From assembly GCA_903813345.2 (NCBI GenBank), contig CAIIXF020000010.1:27740425-27804424 (forward strand): 64,000 nucleotides of DNA, written 5' to 3'. Below are positions 12,729 to 23,680 of this stretch, one piece after another. Every line of letters begins with the position of its first letter. Position 1 is the first letter of the stretch. Source of the DNA: Owenia fusiformis. Its lineage: Eukaryota; Annelida; Polychaeta; Sabellida; Oweniidae. The notes below the pieces were generated by a model. The model made no database searches and was not told the origin of the DNA. It worked only from the letters and a program-made list of their open reading frames with translations. A program made the translations under genes and the position numbers.

Positions 12729-12822
12729 TAAAGCATAAGAATGAGATTTTATAAGAAATAATACACCGAAGGCCGAAGGCCTGAGGTTATTATTTCTTAT
12801 CAAATCGAATTCGAATGCTTTA
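12729..12822. repeat. Hairpin with GGCCGAAGGCC core
   Basis: Arms of about 34 bp (12729-12762 and 12788-12822, ending AAGAAATAAT / ATTATTTCTT) surround ACACCGAAGGCCGAAGGCC. It resembles the palindrome at 16539-16586 in design. Confidence 0.6.
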
Positions 12823-14064
12823 TCTTACTTAAATCACACACATTCTTATAACAGGTAAATGGTATATTGCAGGTAAATGGTCAATGATCTAATCTGGAAA
12901 ATTTTATTTCTTTTGTGTTGACTGTTCATGTAGGGGTAAGTGGTTTGATACATGTAAGTGAGTGAGTTCTTTTGAGTTGACTGTTCATGTAGTTATATAG
13001 CCAATTAATTGTAACAACAAAAAGAGTTGGTTGCATTGACCTCATGAGTGTGAGTTGATTTAAGTGACTGAGTGGGCTATAATTAGTCTAGCTTCAGTGC
13101 ACTACAGGTGACCGTCCAGTCCAGAACATTGCATTTGAATACAGCAGAATATTTGTAAGTAAGATAAGATCAATGATGTAGATAGCAACAAAAATTGATA
13201 AATTGTTTTATTCTAAAGAATGCACAGTAACAAGAGAAGGGTACATGTATTTTTGTATATTGTTTTTAGGGAATGAAAACTATCAAAAACTGTCAATGGT
13301 CATTTATGTCTCACTTGTTTTTGATAGCTTGCCAAGTGTACATTCTTTAAAAACAATAGAAAAATAATGCACTTTCCTTTTGATAAAACCATACATTCTT
13401 AAAAATAAACCACAGCAAATTCTATTGTGTTGCTACCCAAGTGGGATTTAAGTGGATATAAAGAATTATGGTAACATACACATGGACCATGCATACACAT
13501 ACAATTACAAATGTGAAAATATTGTCCCTTTCATTGATTATAATCATGAAAATTATTGAAAAATATCGAGACATGTCTACCTTAAAATCAAATTGGCTTA
13601 CAAGTACCCTAAGCTATTTTTACATTTTTATTGCAAGAAAATCTTTTTGCAAGGGTTACAAAGGTTGAAATATTGTGTAGGCTCTATTTGGCTGGAGTTT
13701 AATATTCAGACCTAGCTATAGGTATTATTACATTTATATGTACACTAGTATCTTGTTGACCTATATTCAGCACTGTATTGATGAATGGGCCACTTATTAG
13801 GGCCAATATTCAATCATAAAGTGTACAGGGGTAGAGATGCCAAACCAAGAAGTCTTTTTGTGTCTGTCAAAATCCATTTGCATCCTACACATCCCAACAT
13901 ATTATCCAAATATGTTATTAATTAATGAAACATAACAGTATAATCTTTGGATTTAGAAAGTTGTATGGGATTTCATTAGTATAAAAGTTGCTTTTGAAGC
14001 ATTTTTCTATAGCCATTTTGTAGGAAAAAATGATGGAAAAAATGTATAATCTTTTAATTTGAAG

Positions 14065-14167
14065 TATGACCTGAATCGATTGCAAACTTTATATTTGCAC
14101 ATCTGATGTGATATACCATTTGTGTCATACTGTGAAATTATTTAATTTGCAATCGATTCAGGTCATA
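14065..14167. repeat. Long hairpin with perfect 22-bp arms
   Basis: TATGACCTGAATCGATTGCA plus AA at 14065-14086 is exactly reverse-complementary to 14146-14167, with a 59-base loop. Confidence 0.75.
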
Positions 14168-15254
14168 GTGTATTTTAGGTATTTTTGTGAAAATCAATAG
14201 AAACCAATGGCCTCCATTGGAATCTGATGATATCCACATGTTAAGTCAATGGAGCCCATTTAATGGCAAGTCAATACACCCTTGCTGAACTAAATGACCT
14301 CAACCTCAGCCCATGTGGGTCCAAACGCCCAAATATTTTCCACAGTATTATGTGACATTGAATTCTTTATGTTACACCTAAAAGTGATTCATTTTGTTCA
14401 TGGGGATATCATAATGGAAAGTGCACTAGACCCTTATTGTAATTGTATGATATCGTATTTGTGATTTGAATATACACTGTGATATTTGAGAAAAAGAATG
14501 TTTTGTTTTAGTTTCATTGCAATTTATAACCCTAATATCCTTCCCAGAATCCTTCCTTGTCTTCCAATTTTCTAATAACCTCAGAAGTTCCTACTTTTTA
14601 AAAAAAATACAATTTTCCATGATCATTTTTATGTCACCACCACAAGTGGTGACATATTGTTATGGTCTCAAACTTTTTTGTGGACGGTGTTCAGTGGTTG
14701 GTGTTTATCATTTGGCAGTTGGTGTTTGGCAGTTGGTGTCTGTAACAAATGGCAGGTGTTGACATTTTGCATGTGAATGCCTTGTCTTATAATGTAGCCA
14801 ACTGCAATGGATGTAAAACGGATACAGTTAACTAATACATTTCTTGGCATCAATTCAAATCATATGCTAATTTTAAATGAAAATGCTTTTTTTCATGTTT
14901 TACCACTCATAAATGCCATAATATCTCGATGTCACATTCAGGAAAATATGGCTATCAACAAGTTTTGAATTCTTACAATCCTGGAAGTTGTACATGTAAG
15001 CGTGCACATCTGTCAGTTCAGTTTATGTGTAAAAGTTAATCCCCTAAGCCTTAATACCTGATGCATGAAATATTATGAATGAGTTACATAATATGTACTC
15101 GTGCTATTTAGGTAAATGTTGTGCTGTTTCACCAGATTTGACTGACATCTTTAAATAACAACAATTTGATTTGATGATCAGACAGCAACAAAACATATTA
15201 AGTGGCCAAGACAAAAGAATGTTATTATGATAGGCATTCTAGGGATTAAGGAAT

Positions 15255-15560
15255 GCATTCAGCTTACATAATTTGAGAAATTATTGGCATACGTAAAACC
15301 TATTTAAAACAGCATTTATCGTATTCAAAAGCGTTGAGCATCATTGATTCCCAGCCCTCTGAAGATTGAAAAATAAAAATACCTGGGTGTTAATCCATGG
15401 ATTATCTTTGAAAATGATAAATATATTTTTGGATTACATGGTGTAATCTTAAAGTAAACAAAATGTTTTAAAGTGTATTGATGTTTTTTGGATGAAAAAC
15501 ATAAGCGAAATTCATGAAAAAAATCCCCCGATTCATTCTACAAACAACTCGCCCTCCTTT
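15255..15560 (-). repeat. Right arm of a 306-bp internal inverted repeat
   Basis: Inverted partner of 12054-12359. Homology ends sharply at 15560. On this side the next 1.45 kb up to the element end is filled with other palindromic repeats, whereas the left arm is only about 280 bp from its element end. Confidence 0.9.
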
Positions 15561-15856
15561 AGAAATTTGTTTCCTTTCCTCGTTAGGGCATGCTTTACAT
15601 TGCGCAACAACCTTGGTGTATATAAATGTAACCTACATACGGTCATACAAAGCCAATTAAGCATTGTAAACCACTTAATATGTTCTACTCAAGCCATAAT
15701 AATGTATTTTGAATTTGCGGATACGCCAAAAATTGATAGACAGTTACGCGAACCTCGTTCATATATGTAACACCGAATCATTTCATATCGCTTGTGATCC
15801 AAAATTGAGATGTTTTTCAACCGGATTTGAGTTTTGTAAGCTATAATAGATGAAAT

Positions 15857-16101
15857 CGTATTATTACCACCTTGCAGGGCCTGTTCTAGGGGTTTTAGTA
15901 CTAGTTGAGAAGGCATTTAAATTGCTATATTGACGTGAGCAATATTGTGTCGGGCGTTAATGACTTTAGTCGGGCAATAATGACATTATCCGCCCGGCTA
16001 TGTTACCCGGGAAAAGTGATATCGTTCAGTGCGTTAGATTTTCTATTTCAAATTTGCTATTTCAGCCCTGGGCATTAACGGTGGTAATAATAGTAATAAC
16101 G
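15857..16101. repeat. MITE-like inverted repeat with TTATTACCACC ends
   Basis: The left end CGTATTATTACCACC with a downstream AGGGCCTG mirrors a right end of the form AGCCCTGGGC...GGTGGTAATAATAGTAATAACG. The interior has CGGGCGTTAATGAC and CGGGCAATAATGAC motifs; a relative, CCCGCTATTATGAC, occurs near 16596. Confidence 0.55.
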
Positions 16102-16131
16102 TAATTTCAAAGGGCAATATTTATAGGATAT

Positions 16132-16261
16132 CCTATGATTTTGAGGAATATCATTTTTATCTACAAGGTGATATTGATATCTGCACGAGAGAGCGAAGCG
16201 AACGAGTGCATTTATCAATATCACCGAGTAGATTAAAATGATATTCTGAAAAAATCATAGG
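16132..16261. repeat. Foldback with 55-bp arms
   Basis: 16132-16186 is inversely repeated at 16206-16261 with minor differences (CCTATGATTTT.. against ..AAAATCATAGG; GGTGATATTGATA.. against TATCAATATCACC). The loop is a short GAGAGAGCGAAGCGAAC stretch. Confidence 0.75.
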
Positions 16262-16274
16262 ATGTTCTTATTAT

Positions 16275-16534
16275 CCTACACTTACAAGGAGTGTACTAAA
16301 TGTATAATATCATTGCAAAATGAATTCCATGCCAAATAGAGTCAATTTGGCGGGAAATCAACAAGCGGAGTATATCGTCACAATATCCTCCGCATATTGG
16401 GGTTTCCGGAGTATATCGTCACGATATCCTCCGCCCGGAGTATATCGTTACGATATCCTCCGGATATTCATTTTGCCAATAAATATCAAATTTATTTTTT
16501 AATGTTATTATACATTTAGTACACTAAGTGTAGG
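16275..16534. mobile_element. 260-bp MITE with three internal palindromes
   Basis: Ends CCTACACTTA...GTGTACTAAATGTATAAT (16275-16308) and the inverse at 16507-16534; the left end has 6 extra bases. Inside are three copies of a 27-bp palindromic unit, CGGAGTATATCGT..CGATATCCTCCG, at 16366-16392, 16407-16433 and 16436-16462. Confidence 0.75.
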
Positions 16535-16538
16535 ATAA

Positions 16539-16586
16539 AGTGAAATATTGGACCAAGGGCCGCAGGCCCAAGGTCCAATATTTCAC
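16539..16586. repeat. 48-bp near-perfect palindrome
   Basis: Arms AGTGAAATATTGGACC and GGTCCAATATTTCACT flank AAGGGCCGCAGGCCCAA. Confidence 0.75.
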
Positions 16587-17012
16587 TATTTTGCCCGCTA
16601 TTATGACTTGACAGGAACTTGCATGTAACCGTCCGCTAACATCTAATGTAAAGCTAATACAATGCGTTGCTGTCCATAAAAAATCATGCAATACATACGT
16701 ATCTGTCTAACGACCTTGCGATTGAAACCTTATTATCTACAATATTCACCACATTTCCGTTCTGCATTTGTCATTTTATGGCTTGTTTATACACAGTTTA
16801 CGTACAGTTAGTATTGTGAGTGGCTCTGAGGCACATATACTGAGAAAACACGAAAAAGGACTAAAAATTATGAACTTCGAAATCTCAGCCGGGTAGGTTT
16901 ACAGCTTATATTCTGCTTCTTGTAGACCACACGACAGATTTAACTCAATCTTTATAACCATTCACATATGCATCACCGAATGTAACTACTGTAGTTGAAA
17001 AGGAAAACTTAC

Positions 17013-17068
17013 CTGTGAATCTTGCCTACAGGCGAAAAAGAGGACATGCTGTCTTTCCCGTCCGCCAT
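17013..17068 (-). CDS. Possible first coding exon near the right end of the CACGGTG element
   Basis: Minus strand: ATGGCGGAC at 17068, open for 18 codons (MADGKDSMSSFSPVGKIH), ending at a consensus donor CACAG|GTAAGT. It lies 67 bp inside the right terminus and points inward, mirroring 11850-11876. Downstream exons are not recognised. Confidence 0.3.
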
Positions 17069-17140
17069 TTTTTGTTATCGTTACCGCAAAATTTGGCCAA
17101 TTGCCTTGTCGTATCTGTCATGCTATAACACCGTGATGTG

Positions 17141-18245
17141 GCTTTTTAGCAAATCTTCCACGCTCATTTCTTTCCAGAACCATCTTGTTCACATGTAACA
17201 CTAGGCTATACGCGCATGTATAGACAGATGACATAGATATACATATAAATTATATATTGCACCTGTATTTACTTACATGGGAATATTCCCTTTGGAAAAA
17301 TGCAAATGCATGAACATATATTTTCATCTTATATATGACTTCAAGCTAACATATTATTTCATATTTATATTTTCATAGTTAGTCTAACATAAATAATAGA
17401 TCCATGAGAACATTATTCTTTGTTTTCTTAAAAATTGATGGGTTTACTGTGAATTCAATAAATTACAATCTGCAAGGGGTAAGTATACAAAGTACTGTTT
17501 ATATATGCAGCTCAATAGCATAAAATATGTTGAATGAAGCACAATATGGTATGGATTAGTCGTGTGACACACAAACTGACCAATACATGAGGGTATTAGC
17601 TACTTTTCACAGAAATCAAAGGAGGACAGTGCTTTTAGTTCAACTGGGAGCTTACCTCCACACGACTGATCATGTGTCCATGGTGGTGGGTCCCTTTAAA
17701 GTGCCACACAAAATTAATCAATATCAACTGAGATTGCCTTGATCATATCTACATAATCTACATCACAAAATGTATAATGCCACTAAAACAGTCAGTCATT
17801 TGCCTAGCTATTGTCTACTTTGCCCCGTTTTACATTTGTAGGGGGGACATGTGTTTTGACTCAACGGAGGGCAGTGCAGCCATTGATGGGTCTGCTACTC
17901 TGCTAATTTGAAAACTTAGTTCTCATTGAACAATGGTCAGATTGAGTCCATGAGCTGTATGGCATTTCTTTTCAGTCTATCGGATTGAGATAACTCATTC
18001 GATAAGGTCTAGGTGTAATCCTTTCGTTCGCTCTCTCCCCTTTTCATTGTCTTTTGCTTTCAAACGCTACTGTACATTTTGTCTTCTGCTCCTGTCTTTT
18101 TCATCTGCTAAAATTTACTACTGTATTCAAAGGATTTGTATGGTTGAAAACCTATACATTTGGTTTCAGCATTTCTTTGGCATTATATTCATTCAAATGT
18201 TTTTGACATTTATAATATTCTATGAATAAAGCATACTCTTTATAT
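17141..18245. other. No gene recognised
   Basis: AT-rich sequence. Open frames are short, without splice context or family resemblance. Confidence 0.5.
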
Positions 18246-19402
18246 CCCCGGACCTGGTGTATCATAATTATTCGTTCCATAACTAATTTGATGTATTAGT
18301 TATGAATTAATACGATTTAAACGTAAATATGCGAATTTTGGCCTTTTTGAATGTTACCTAATGACGACCAGATCCTCTAGTTTTGATGGAAATCAATTGT
18401 GAACAAAAATACCAATGCCACATATGTTTATAATCCTAACACAGATAATTGAATTCATCGTTACGTACATAACGATGAATTCACCAATTGTAACAAGTGT
18501 TATCGAATTCCCAAGCTATCAAAAATACAGCCAAGCTAGCTTTATGCAATATTAAACTATTTTATCATAAGTTAAACTTAGTTTTGTGTATGGATATTCT
18601 GTAAGATCGGCAAAATAAGTAAATTTCATCAGATCTCGTCTGTGATGGATATTTTCTTATACGTGTGAATTTTCATGCGACAGAAGTGCAACATCCAATT
18701 TTTAAGCAACGTCAGACTCTAAAACACTTACGTCATAAATCTAAAATCAATAATAATGCCGCATTTTAGCGTTATAGTTATAGTCTCGTATTCATGGTAA
18801 CGAATAATACGGTAACACTGATTTCGAACGTGTGGTTAATTGGACTTTTTGCTTATTGCAAGAGGGCTACACAAACTCCAAGTACTTGTTTTATATTGTT
18901 TGTTTGATATCATTTTATGGAAAGAGTAAAAGCTTATGCCAAGTGGTCTAACACGTTTTTCTGATGGTAACGAACATTTTTTTCTTAAAACGAACTCAAG
19001 GCACTGGCTTGTTTTTACAAGCAAATGAGAAAAAATGCAGACACACCTCGGACTTAACGCATGTTCTCTATTGAAAACATAAACAATCTTTTAAAATTAC
19101 ATTTTCTTTCATTTCTTATCTCAATTCTAGACTCATATAATTGGAATGAGTGAACCAAGTAACGATGATTTTTCTGAATTTTCTGAAACTGGCGACACCC
19201 CTTTGAAAGGCAGTACAAAATAATATATCGTTCAAGATGGGTTTTGTTCATCACTTTCTCTTAGAAACATGTGGTGGCGAAGTAAATTAGTTTGGAAATC
19301 GAATAAAATGTGATAATAAATACCTGTAAACATGACTTGAAAATCAAAATTCAAAATGGCGACAGTAACGAATGATTCATTTTGACACTTTGGAGCCCTG
19401 GT
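18246..19402. repeat. Possible non-autonomous DNA element with repeated GTAACGA motif
   Basis: Both ends show a loosely inverted pattern (left GGTGTATCATAATTATTCGTTCC; right, on the minus strand, GTGTCAAAATG.. then TCATTCGTTAC). The motif GTAACGA(A/T) recurs at about 18797, 18967, 19159 and 19365. A 32-bp near-perfect palindrome lies at 18451-18482 (arms GAATTCATCGTTA / TAACGATGAATTC). Boundaries and class are uncertain. Confidence 0.4.
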
Positions 19403-19619
19403 AAAAATACATTTATAAAATTCTCATTCAAAAATGAATGTTCACGTATGGCCTTGAGGTTATTGATGAAATGTATACAGAAATTAAAGATACACCATCA
19501 ATATTTTCCGAGATAACATACGGCGACATCAATTGGGAAATTTTTTTGAATTTGGGTGAATACTGCTTTTTATGTATTTAAATGTGTTAAAGGTATCAAC
19601 AAAACTTTTGAGAAACAAT

Positions 19620-19760
19620 TTAACTATTAATGAAGCCCACCATAGTATGTTGCACTGCGCCAACTACGCTTGCTACACTAAATCTACACTAAATGTGTCT
19701 ATACATACACACTGTCATGGTCTACCTCAGGTAAAGCTACCTCTGCAACGTGTATTTTAT
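19620..19760 (+). repeat. Unit of a 137-bp tandem repeat (left of the inserted elements)
   Basis: Contains CATAGTATGTTG, CGCCAACTACGCTTGCTACAC, CATACACACTGTCATGGTCT and ends TGTATTTTAT. The same order occurs in the array at 25409-25770. The next unit continues at 24955 after the insertions. Confidence 0.75.
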
Positions 19761-20273
19761 ATCCAAAGAACATGTGTAAGTTTTATAGATTTTATTACAT
19801 AAAATATAACATATACAATTTAACCTTTTTGGCATGGGGAGACGGCTATCTATCGATCAGAGTTTGCGTAATTGTATACCAAAGAAACGATTACGTAATC
19901 ATGAGATAATGTTACGTAATGACAGCGCAAAATCATGATTATGCAACCTTATATAATCATTAATCTTTGGGATAAGAGCCACCATAGAGGACCGAGTGCT
20001 GAGATAGATAGCCGCCTCCGAAATCCGGGCCACCCGATACCCCCTATTAAGGGGGCGAAGGGGTGGGGGCGGGTAAGCGTCCGACTTCCTCAAGATGCAA
20101 AGCTAAAACTGTGTAAACCAAACTACTACAGAACAGTTGGTAAAGCATTAAGATAAGTTATTGTCCTGGCCTAATTGGATCTGTCAACAGACTTTTAATT
20201 GGGCTGGTAGGACAGACACCGTTCTCTGTGATATAAACCAGATTTAACAAATACTTGTTAAATCACAATTTAT
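19761..20273. mobile_element. Short element sharing both ends with its 4.7-kb neighbour
   Basis: It consists of a 220-bp left end (19761-19980), a 93-bp GC-rich middle and a 200-bp right end (20074-20273). The left end is identical by eye to 20274-20493 and the right end to 24755-24954. It is joined without spacer to the next element. The right end finishes with a hairpin (GATTTAACAA / TTGTTAAATC, 4-base loop) followed by ACAATTTAT. Confidence 0.7.
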
Positions 20274-20700
20274 ATCCAAAGAACATGTGTAAGTTTTATA
20301 GATTTTATTACATAAAATATAACATATACAATTTAACCTTTTTGGCATGGGGAGACGGCTATCTATCGATCAGAGTTTGCGTAATTGTATACCAAAGAAA
20401 CGATTACGTAATCATGAGATAATGTTACGTAATGACAGCGCAAAATCATGATTATGCAACCTTATATAATCATTAATCTTTGGGATAAGAGCCCAAAAAC
20501 AAGTATACTCGTGAACGGAGTTTAAATAAAAAGCTCCGTGAACGATAGGATACGCCGTTCCCCAAAGATTGATTGAATGAGGCCTGGTAGGGACGAAGTC
20601 AGTGTTAATATGACGTAGGTGTATGCATGCTAATACAAGAGCGTCGTAGGATAGGCATGTTACACTTACGCGAACGATACGCGAAAGTACGCAACATGCA

Positions 20701-20881
20701 ACGGATGGAACACAAAAGTCAGCACGACTTATCCAAGATTGTAATTGTTGGGGCGCGGATAATCTGGTCCATCCTATAGGCACCTTCTACGCTGTAGCTC
20801 GGTGGAGAGAAAGTTCGAATGGGACACCTCGTGGGCAGACGGTTTACCTCGTAGAGCACGTAGCCGAGATGGGCCATTCAG
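20701..20881 (+). repeat. Direct repeat inside the 4.7-kb element, copy 1
   Basis: Starts ACGGATGGAACACAAAAG and ends GAGATGGGCCATTCAG; it is 181 bp and matches 21203-21383. It contains CTACGCTGTAGCTC, and variants of CTCGTAGAG-ACG-AGCC occur again just downstream (near 20910). Confidence 0.75.
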
Positions 20882-21202
20882 GAATACCCCTCGCGTACCC
20901 GGTTTATTCTCGTAGAGAACGGAGCCAAGGTGTATTGAAATAAGTGGTCGAAGACACTAGCGTGCATGACTTACCCCGTTGAGGGTGCATAGCCCCGGGT
21001 GCATAACATAGTGGCAGCATAGTCCGTCAATTCGTCAAGAAGGGGACATGCTGCATGTCCGTCAAAGTTATTAGATTCAAAGATTAGTAATTGGTTTACA
21101 CATATACACATTAATATTATGATTAAAACTGGAATTATTACGTAGATACTGGGTAAAGTAAACTTACAAATAGGAAACAAATAGCTCTGATATGAACATG
21201 TA

Positions 21203-21383
21203 ACGGATGGAACACAAAAGGCAGCACGACTTATCCAAGCTTGATATGTTGGGGCGCGGTTAATGTGGTCCATCCTATGGGCACCTTGCTACGCTGTAGC
21301 TCAGTGAAAAGAAAGTTTGAATGGGACTCCTCGCGTGCACGGTTTATCTCGTTGAGAGAACGTGACCGAGATGGGCCATTCAG
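21203..21383 (+). repeat. Direct repeat inside the 4.7-kb element, copy 2
   Basis: Second 181-bp copy of 20701-20881 with scattered differences. The minus strand of both copies reads a similar short peptide (WISRA.FCVPSV), but there is no longer conserved ORF. Confidence 0.7.
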
Positions 21384-21689
21384 AAAACGCTATAATACAA
21401 AACAATATGAACTTTGATAAGTCATCGGCGAATGCCAATGAAACCATAATAAGTCCAGAGCAACGATTGGACCAGATGCTCTACCAAGGACCGTATAGCA
21501 CGTCGCTGTTTATCAAGTAATGATTACAATGACACTTGAAATTATGTTAATGGGTTGGATAATTGAAAGGAGCTGTTGGTGCTATATGTCTATTATCACC
21601 ATGAGGTAGATTATTTAAATTCAAAGTCATTAACTGGAAAATCACTGGAACGAAATCCTATCTTAACACTGTACATCAAGTAACGTTCC

Positions 21690-21787
21690 GACAGAGCTAG
21701 CCTAATTAATTGACGATAGACACTAAGGAGCTGCTTTGATCGCAGAAATTGGTGTCTTGATATATGTCCTAGAGCGCCTCGTTTCAT
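21690..21787 (-). CDS. Possible gene-fragment exon with LYR-like motif
   Basis: Minus strand: ATG at 21787 begins MKRGAL and then QFLRSKQLLSVYRQLIRLA, which resembles the N-terminal LYR helix of LYRM2-type mitochondrial proteins. No convincing donor or second exon was found. It lies inside the 4.7-kb mobile element, so a captured gene fragment or chance are both possible. Confidence 0.25.
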
Positions 21788-23593
21788 CGTCCAGGGGTCA
21801 TGATCCTTGAGTCCTCTATATGCTTGGAGCAAGAAGTGACTATTCCGTGGGGAAACGAATGACCTGCGTAATATAAGTATCGAGTTAGTTCCCAGGGCCA
21901 AAAGCACATCCCTGACCGCGGTAGAATGTTAGATAAGGGCGGCATATCGGGTGTTACAAAGAGGTGTGCGTTCCTGGTTGTGATTCTGGTACGCAGATAC
22001 TGATGCATCGGTTGCACTGCACAAGTGTTATTGCCCCCGGCAAACTATTTTAATTACACAGCGTCCCTAAACGTATCCATTAGATGTTCTAGATATTATC
22101 CGATCATCAGATCATATGGCAAATGTCAGTCCTGAAATGAGATATTGGTAGGCTCTAAATCCGGCAACCCAACCCTTGCTAAAAACTGTAATCGCATATT
22201 ACAGAAAAATAGGGAGGTTGAAACTCAGTCCCCTGCAATGCATCTGAATTACCAAGGTATGAAGTATTTATTGATGAAATCAAACTGGTAATCGAGTATG
22301 CTGTAACTTGCACTGAGTAGACCCATGAAGTAGAGCGGTGGGGATTAAATATAGTCCAAATGTGCCCAATATTGCGAAGGGATGAATCCTATTCAGATGT
22401 CTGCTATCAATGTGTATTTATACTGACAAATGCTATTTGACTTCCAAGTCGTGTCTTGAATTCGAAAGACCTGGTCGATAAGGTTAATGTGGTATCGGTG
22501 TCGATGTCATATGCGTGTAAGCCGAGATCATGATCTGGTGAAGGTTGGACTTGAAACCGTTTGATCATTTGAACCCTTCTTGAACCTGGCTTTTCCAGCA
22601 CATCTCTTGGAAATCTACAACATAAATAACCAAAAGCAGTATTCATTCTTAAAAAACTACTCTCATTCTTATATTCCGCCATTTTTAATAGAAACTAAAC
22701 AAACGTAGATGAATTGGGATTATGATGATATTAGCAACCCAATGGTGGCTGTTATGGAAACGCTAACTCATCCTTGCTGCCAATGTATATAGTATAAATA
22801 TATATTGCATTGTTAACAGCTTTAAAAAAAAAACGACATAGCACTTATAAGATTAAGTTTCAATAATAAAGCATCATTCCGAGAATTTCTATCAAGATTG
22901 AAAACAATTAAATGTTTCACAGAAGAGAATACTGTAGAAATAAGGTGATAATAGCGACATCGATGATAGTAATGAGACATGATGATGAGTGGACAACTGC
23001 ACTACGCAGATTTGCGTTCTCTCTAGTCAGATAATGCTATCTTATTACCCCTGACATGAAACTACTCGAATGGCTGAATTAGTATTAATGCAATCTTTTG
23101 AATAAAGGATGCAGCTAGCCGTAGTGTAAGACCAAAATCACCGAGGATATGTATCCAAAATATGAGTTGACCTCAAGTTGACATCTAAACATATGCCTGC
23201 TACTAAATGTTAATCCTACGAGGTCTATAGACCAAATTATGCCGTTTTGGGTCCTCTGGGAAGAGGAATCGACTGGACGCACATGTAAAGGACTCCCTCG
23301 TGGTAAAAGATGATTGTTGATATCTAAATATGAGTAATTTGGTGACAATACAATATTAAATCCTCTGTTCATCCCAGTTAGCATTCCGAACTTAACTTTT
23401 AAAACAGTTGCACAGTTGGAATGAATATAAATATTATAAAAAACATAATAAACAATGCAAGTAAATAAATATGTATGCAAATAAATGACTATACCAATGT
23501 AATGAGTAAACTTCCGTGGGGCCTCAGCAAGGAAAGAACTGTGTGATGTTGGGAGGATGTAACCAGAATAGAATCTAATACCAACATGAGAAA

Positions 23594-23680
23594 TCATGGC
23601 CTTCCATTAGCTTCACACTAGAATCATATTTCTAGTTGAAGACAGAAAAAGTGATCAGTATCAGAATGATCTAATACCGT
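23594..23680 (+). repeat. Dispersed repeat, copy 1
   Basis: About 85 bp (ATTAGCTTCACACTAG... GTTGAAGACAGAAA ... AGTATCA.AATGAT) shared with 57098-57186. Confidence 0.6.

Larger units (their letters stand above)
11772..17135. mobile_element. 5,364-bp element with CACGGTG ends and 5-bp target duplication (Transib/RAG-type termini)
   Basis: The two ends are inverted copies: CACGGTGTTATAGCATGAC is identical in both, then GATACG after one mismatch, giving 27 of 29 matching positions. Homology stops abruptly outside the CAC. The flanks carry the same 5 bp, ATGTG (11767-11771 and 17136-17140). A CAC-G-GTG heptamer with 5-bp target duplications is the terminal arrangement known for the Transib superfamily, to which RAG1/2-like transposons belong; this assignment is inference. 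No transposase core can be read inside. The interior holds a 306-bp inverted repeat and several nested palindromic elements. Confidence 0.65.
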
